Assembly (NCBI GenBank): GCA_038203935.1
Contig: JBBRDM010000203.1
Span: forward strand, 1-8,850
Source: JANXSG01 sp038203935
GTDB lineage: Bacteria > Armatimonadota > Chthonomonadetes > Chthonomonadales > Chthonomonadaceae
Direction: 5' to 3'
Length of the DNA stretch: 8,850 nucleotides
The stretch's first letter is position 1. Every line of letters begins with the position of its first letter. The notes below the pieces were generated by a model. That model was not told the DNA's origin. It saw only the letters and a list, made by a program, of their open reading frames with translations, and ran no database searches. This document shows positions 5,627 to 8,850 of this stretch, one piece after another. Both the position numbers and the translations under genes were made by a program.

Positions 5627-6823
5627 TTATTTAAGTATGGGCGATTGCCACATTTCGAGTTCACCAGTTTTTTTGAGTACTGCAAGCTGGTCACCATTAG
5701 GTGAGATAGCTAGTTCGACATTACCTCTACCGATGGGATATGCTGCAACAGCTTGTCCAATTTGAAGATTCAAAAGATAAGCCTTATCATCGCCATAATC
5801 ATCAAGATCCTCCGTTTTGAGCGCAAGATATACTCTGCTGCATGAAAGAGAAGTTGATAATCCAATGCCACCTGCGCTCTTTCGCCACTCAAGCGTTTTA
5901 ATATCTTGAGCGGTATGTATATTAAAGGTAATGATATCTCGATCACTTGAACCCCAAGCTTCGATTTCTCTTGCTACGGTGAATTCATCATTATTTTTGA
6001 GAAAGCCGAGTATCGAGGTATTACAGCCCATTTCTTCCGTTTGGCAAATCATTTTCCCACTCTTACAGTTCCAGAAGTTAAATCTTTCAATGGAATATGC
6101 TTGTTCACCCTGACCAGTCTCCTCACGTGTAGCCAGGATTTGCCCATCATCAGAAAATTTCATGTCGGTGATATGGAGTAGTTTATGCTGCTTGTTTCCG
6201 GTATAGACCGCACAAATAAGCCTGCCTGATTTAACATCCCATAACCGAACATATCCATCAGGACAATATGTAACTAACGACCTTCCATTGGCAGAGAAGC
6301 CTTCAATACCAGCGAAACTATTTTTATATGTGTCACGATATTTTTTAATCACAGGCACTTTAATTCTGCGAACTACTTTTCTCGTATTTGTATCAGTAAT
6401 TTCCACAACATAATTACGTCGTGCGATAGCTGCTAAAGATAGATCTGGAGAAAACTCAACACCCTCTTGATCGTTTTTTGAAGTAAACCTTATGATCCTT
6501 GACAATCTGCCTGTTTTTGCATCAAGAACGCGATAAAAATTTCTGGATTGCTTTATTAAGATTGACTTTCCATTGGAGGAAAACATAAGATATGAATCGT
6601 AATTTGATGTAAGATCAAGCTTGTTTGCAAGTTGGCTTTTCCACACGATTTTCCCATCAGGGAGTAATTCCATATTCGGAGTTGTCACAATAGGAACTGA
6701 CTGAGGAGATATCGTGGATTGACTGCCTGCTGCGTGAGGAACAAGGAAAAATGAATGAATAGCTAAAATGATAATGGCATGCAGCAGTTGATTTAACGAC
6801 GAGAATCTTCTGGAATGTCTCAT
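5627..6823 (-). CDS. Exported WD40/beta-propeller-like repeat protein
   Basis: The protein has 398 residues. It starts with a signal peptide or N-terminal anchor at 1-33 (MRHSRR, hydrophobic LLHAIIILAIHSFFLV, then PHAAG). The rest consists of degenerate propeller repeats: FSSNGKSIL...FYRVLDAKTGRL (81-107), FSPDLSLAAIA (124-134), FSANGRSLVTYCPDGYVRLWDVKSGRLI (176-203), FSDDGQILAT...FNFWNCKSGKMI (223-259) and ISPNGDQLAVLKKTGELEMWQ (373-393). The pattern of FSxDG followed by WDxxSG is that of WD40 repeats. Such proteins are usually interaction scaffolds; the partner is unknown. I chose the ATG at 6821-6823 because GGGAG lies nine bases upstream on the minus strand and the export signal begins there. 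An in-frame ATG at 6943 adds 40 Cys-rich residues that do not look like part of the fold. The gene is markedly AT-rich: sampled 60-base rows are about 32-42% G+C against 57-62% in rarA. That suggests separate ancestry. It converges on the oxidoreductase and diverges from rarA. Confidence 0.85.
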   Translation of the reverse strand: MRHSRRFSSLNQLLHAIIILAIHSFFLVPHAAGSQSTISPQSVPIVTTPNMELLPDGKIVWKSQLANKLDLTSNYDSYLMFSSNGKSILIKQSRNFYRVLDAKTGRLSRIIRFTSKNDQEGVEFSPDLSLAAIARRNYVVEITDTNTRKVVRRIKVPVIKKYRDTYKNSFAGIEGFSANGRSLVTYCPDGYVRLWDVKSGRLICAVYTGNKQHKLLHITDMKFSDDGQILATREETGQGEQAYSIERFNFWNCKSGKMICQTEEMGCNTSILGFLKNNDEFTVAREIEAWGSSDRDIITFNIHTAQDIKTLEWRKSAGGIGLSTSLSCSRVYLALKTEDLDDYGDDKAYLLNLQIGQAVAAYPIGRGNVELAISPNGDQLAVLKKTGELEMWQSPILK

Positions 6824-6855
6824 GAAGTAAAGCTCCCATTTAAGCGTTCCCCAAC

Positions 6856-6883
6856 AATTTACACATGCACTATTGTGACACAA
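6856..6883 (-). promoter_or_regulatory. Weak candidate promoter of the WD40-like gene, with overlapping palindrome
   Basis: On the minus strand, TTGTGT (6883-6878) lies 16 bp ahead of TAAATT (6861-6856), four-of-six and five-of-six matches, giving a short leader to the start at 6823. The -35 overlaps TTGTGACACAA (6873-6883), a perfect palindrome with 5-bp arms around one central base that could be an operator. Both calls are tentative. Confidence 0.3.
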
Positions 6884-6950
6884 ACGATTTCCATATCTGC
6901 AATGATGGTTAATCACGAAATTTGTATAATCCAGTTCAGACATTGTTCTA

Positions 6951-6959
6951 TGCTACAAT
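6951..6959 (+). promoter_or_regulatory. Extended -10 promoter of rarA, probably giving a leaderless transcript
   Basis: TGCTACAAT is an extended -10 element (TG at 6951-6952, TACAAT at 6954-6959). No -35 of note is present, which extended -10 promoters tolerate. The expected start site, six or seven bases downstream, falls on the ATG at 6966. A second possible -10, TATAAT at 6925-6930, would give a leader of about 30 nt that still lacks a Shine-Dalgarno sequence. Confidence 0.5.
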
Positions 6960-6965
6960 AAATGT

Positions 6966-8390
6966 ATGGCTTCATCAAGAGTGAATAATCCAGATGCGGT
7001 CGGAGGGCTTTTTAATCCGGATGAGTTCGTATCGACTACTGCCGCGATGCTGCAGGTAGATCCGAATGCACCTCTGGCTGCCCGAATGCGGCCCAGAACT
7101 CTCGACGAGTTTGCCGGGCAGGAGGCAGTGGTTGGCGAAGGAACTCTGCTTCGCCGGGCAATCGAACGCGACCAGCTCAACTCCGTCATTTTCTGGGGAC
7201 CACCAGGCAGTGGTAAATCGACGCTCGCACAAATTATCGCCAGGGCCACACACGCCTGTTTTGAAAACTACAGCGCCGTTACCAGCGGGGTTGCGGATAT
7301 TCGAAAAGTAATAGAGAGTGCCCGTGAGCGTCGGCGAAAGCTAAACCAGAAAACGATTCTGTTTGTGGATGAGATTCACCGATGGAATAAGGCGCAGCAG
7401 GATGCCCTGCTTCCGCATGTGGAAGATGGAACGATCACCCTCATCGGCGCTACAACCGAGAACCCTTATTTTGAAGTAAATGCGCCATTGCTTTCGCGAT
7501 CCCGGCTTTTCCGTCTCGAACGCCTTTCCGACTCTGCGATCCGATTTCTGCTGGAGCGCGCGCTTAAGGATACCGAACGCGGCCTCGGCAATTTAGTGAT
7601 CGACTCTGAGCCGGCTGCGCTGGATCATCTGGCGCACATATCCGGCGGTGATGCTCGAACTGCGCTGACGGCGCTGGAAGCGGCCGCTCAGGCTATCATT
7701 CCCGCTTCCGATGGCAGCCGTCTGCTCACGCTGGAACTAGCGGAGGAAGGGGCTCAGTCTCGCAAGCTCGCCTACGACAAAGATGGCGATGAGCACTACG
7801 ATACGATCTCCGCTTTCATAAAGAGCCTTCGAGGCTCCGATCCAGATGCTGCGCTCTACTGGCTAGCTAAAATGCTCACTGCGGGCGAGGATATCAAATT
7901 TATTGCGCGGCGGCTCGTCATACTGGCTTCCGAAGATATCGGTAACGCCGATCCTATGGCGCTGGTACTTGCGAATGCGGCCGCGCAAGTAGTGATGTTT
8001 ATCGGGCTCCCGGAAGCGCACCTCACTCTTGCTCAGGCGGTTACGTATCTCGCTGCTGCGCCCAAGAGTAACGCTTCCACCATTGCGATTGGCCGCGCGA
8101 TGGAAGCAGTGAAAGCGCACGGGGTTGAACCCGTCCCAATACATCTCCGAGATACCCACTATCCAGGTGGAAAAAAACTCGGACATGGAGTGGATTATCT
8201 CTATCCGCACGATTTTCCCGGCCACTATGTAGCGCAGGACTATCTTCCTCCTGGCCTGCCCGAAAGCCCATTTTATGAGCCAACCGAAGAAGGTATCGAG
8301 GCAAAGATCAAGCGCAGGATGGAAGCACGAAAGAGCAGTAGTTCCGAGTTTGGTTCCACCCAGCCGATCCCAGAGAAAACCGGAGAATAG
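6966..8390 (+). CDS. rarA: Replication-associated recombination protein A, AAA+ ATPase (RarA/MgsA)
   Basis: This AAA+ ATPase, related to clamp loaders and to eukaryotic WRNIP1/Mgs1, acts at stalled replication forks. The 474 residues contain, in order: LAARMRPRTLDEFAGQ (37-52), Walker A GPPGSGKST (78-86), Walker B ILFVDEIHRWNK (131-142, with Trp where most homologues have Phe), sensor 1 GATTENP (161-167), LLSRSRLF with the arginine finger (175-182) and sensor 2 GGDAR (227-231). The C-terminal tetramerisation domain (about 275-440) includes HYDTISAFIKSLRGSDPDAALYWLA and LVILASEDIGNADP. All catalytic residues are present. The N-terminal extension before LAARMRP is about 36 residues, somewhat long, and includes GLF (14-16), which resembles the short hydrophobic N-terminal motif of other RarA proteins. 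ATG 6966 has no Shine-Dalgarno upstream. It sits where an extended -10 promoter would start the RNA, so leaderless initiation is likely. Confidence 0.96.
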   Translation: MASSRVNNPDAVGGLFNPDEFVSTTAAMLQVDPNAPLAARMRPRTLDEFAGQEAVVGEGTLLRRAIERDQLNSVIFWGPPGSGKSTLAQIIARATHACFENYSAVTSGVADIRKVIESARERRRKLNQKTILFVDEIHRWNKAQQDALLPHVEDGTITLIGATTENPYFEVNAPLLSRSRLFRLERLSDSAIRFLLERALKDTERGLGNLVIDSEPAALDHLAHISGGDARTALTALEAAAQAIIPASDGSRLLTLELAEEGAQSRKLAYDKDGDEHYDTISAFIKSLRGSDPDAALYWLAKMLTAGEDIKFIARRLVILASEDIGNADPMALVLANAAAQVVMFIGLPEAHLTLAQAVTYLAAAPKSNASTIAIGRAMEAVKAHGVEPVPIHLRDTHYPGGKKLGHGVDYLYPHDFPGHYVAQDYLPPGLPESPFYEPTEEGIEAKIKRRMEARKSSSSEFGSTQPIPEKTGE

Positions 8391-8410
8391 AACAATAACT
8401 GAGAACGCCG

Positions 8411-8452
8411 TCACCCTGGGGCTCCCTTTCCCTATAAAGGGAGAGGATTTTG
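8411..8452 (-). repeat. Palindromic repeat copy B, inverted relative to copy C
   Basis: Read on the minus strand the element gives CCTCTCCCTTTATAGGG, continues AAAGGGAGCCCC and ends in AGGGTGACGG. This parallels copy C (stem, then GGCCGGGG, then GGTGAGGG), with divergence. Read on the plus strand, CTCCCTTT (8422-8429) and AAAGGGAG (8436-8443) form a perfect 8-bp stem with a 6-nt loop, followed by AGGATTTT. It lies 20 bp behind the rarA stop and may double as its terminator. Confidence 0.6.
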
Positions 8453-8550
8453 CCCTTATCGCCCTGCTCCCTCTGCCAAAAACCAGCAAGGCTAAGTTGC
8501 CAGTCACTCAGTTTCCATTTCTCCACTGGCTGATTTCATCGGGCGGGGTA

Positions 8551-8850
8551 TTGAAACTGACTAAAATAGTAAAAACTACTCGCAAGAGTCCCCCCCTCTC
8601 CTGTTTTTGGGAGAGGGGGCCGGGGGGTGAGGGCAAACTCCTTGCCTTGTGGGTTTTTCTCCTCCTGGGTTTCATCCTTCCATCAATTTCTGTTCTCGCC
8701 GAAATACGTCAACTTCCGTCCACCGCGCCCACCATTGAGTATTTTGGTGCCGAACGCGGGGCTGCTGTCGGTACGGAAGATGTAATTATGCTGGCTATCG
8801 TGCGTAATCGGACGAACAGTTTAATTCCTTCCGGCCATTACCGGCTTCGA
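8551..8850 (+). CDS. N-terminal part of an exported protein, runs off the right edge
   Basis: The frame stays open from 8551 to the window end, 100 codons. The proposed TTG start at 8551 gives a Lys/Arg-rich segment MKLTKIVKTTRKS, then a repeat-encoded insert, then a clear signal-peptide core LLALWVFLLLGFILPSISVLA (30-50) with cleavage likely after VLA50. The mature start EIRQLPSTAPTIEYFG leads into a stretch, VGTEDVIMLAIVRNRTNSLIPSG, whose pattern resembles the opening strand pair of an Ig-like/CARDB- or NEW3-type domain. That resemblance is weak. Residues 13-28 (SPPLSCFWERGPGGEG) are the translation of palindromic repeat copy C. There is no good Shine-Dalgarno before TTG 8551, only a G-rich stretch two to four bases away. 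No ATG occurs in frame before the hydrophobic core, so the start is uncertain; TTG 8647 is the other option. The export signal and open frame support a real gene; function unknown. Confidence 0.65.
   Translation, partial: MKLTKIVKTTRKSPPLSCFWERGPGGEGKLLALWVFLLLGFILPSISVLAEIRQLPSTAPTIEYFGAERGAAVGTEDVIMLAIVRNRTNSLIPSGHYRLR
8592..8633 (+). repeat. Palindromic repeat copy C, in frame within the last gene
   Basis: A perfect 10-bp stem CCCCCTCTCC (8592-8601) / GGAGAGGGGG (8610-8619) closes a TGTTTTTG loop and is followed by a CCGGGGGGTGAGGG tail (8620-8633). The stem and the TGTTTTT loop match copy A; the tail matches copy B in reverse. The stem begins a short way inside the predicted coding region of the last gene, and the element's length keeps the frame open. 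Confidence 0.8.

Noticed and set aside
5611..5636. An AT-rich inverted repeat around the stop codon of the WD40-like gene as its terminator
   Set aside because: The stem is A/T-dominated with a three-base bulge, overlaps the stop codon and has no clean T run on the minus strand, so I do not call it a terminator.
6824..6943. A 40-residue N-terminal extension of the WD40-like protein
   Set aside because: ATG 6941-6943 has no ribosome binding site and the extension hides the export signal, while ATG 6821-6823 has GGGAG at good spacing.
7863..8507. A 214-codon open frame on the minus strand over the 3' part of rarA and repeat copy B
   Set aside because: It is antisense to well-conserved RarA C-terminal sequence and shows no family motifs or convincing start.
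1..8850. CRISPR array, insertion sequence, phage, toxin-antitoxin or biosynthetic cluster
   Set aside because: I found no spaced direct-repeat array, transposase or integrase motifs, or paired small genes. The only mobile-like sequences are the short palindromic repeats.

Overview
The window reads as a chromosomal segment from a free-living, probably diderm (Gram-negative-type) heterotroph. The reasons are a PEP-CTERM sorted exported protein, an FG-GAP/ASPIC-UnbV exported protein, two further proteins with export signals, a Gfo/Idh/MocA dehydrogenase, and a tRNA gene without an encoded CCA tail. This gene set fits a little-studied environmental phylum such as Armatimonadota, but the assignment is an inference from family content and is not proven by the sequence. 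Canonical TTGACA/TATAAT-type promoters and AGGA/GGAG ribosome binding sites are visible.

Layout from left to right. The 3' part of an FG-GAP/ASPIC-UnbV protein enters from the left edge (1-695). A tRNA-Arg(CCG) gene follows with a near-consensus promoter (724-840). After a 340-bp leader region comes a laminin-B-like PEP-CTERM protein (1181-1846), closed by a strong intrinsic terminator. Peptide deformylase (def) and methionyl-tRNA formyltransferase (fmt) then form a 15-bp-spaced operon (2039-3586). These act at the two ends of N-formylmethionine metabolism: Fmt puts the formyl group on initiator Met-tRNA and Def removes it from the nascent protein. A FurA/CatR-type metalloregulator with its own promoter and a leader inverted repeat comes next (3688-4092). 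After a 344-bp gap lies a Gfo/Idh/MocA-family NAD(P)-dependent oxidoreductase (4437-5483).

The right third starts with a convergent, AT-rich, exported WD40-like protein on the minus strand (5627-6823). It is transcribed divergently from rarA/mgsA (6966-8390), the replication-associated AAA+ ATPase, which appears to have a leaderless start. The right edge holds the first 100 codons of an exported protein (from about 8551). Its presumed signal-peptide n-region is interrupted in frame by a palindromic repeat.

The main unexplained structure is a small palindromic repeat family with a CCCTCTCC...GGAGAGGG stem and a GGGGTGAGGG-type tail. It has three copies (about 5514, 8411 and 8592), two of them in inverted orientation around the start of the last gene. 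I did not find a complete, novel multi-gene system here. Most genes are housekeeping or belong to well-known families, and the interest lies in the repeats, the regulatory sites and the FurA homologue without an adjacent katG.
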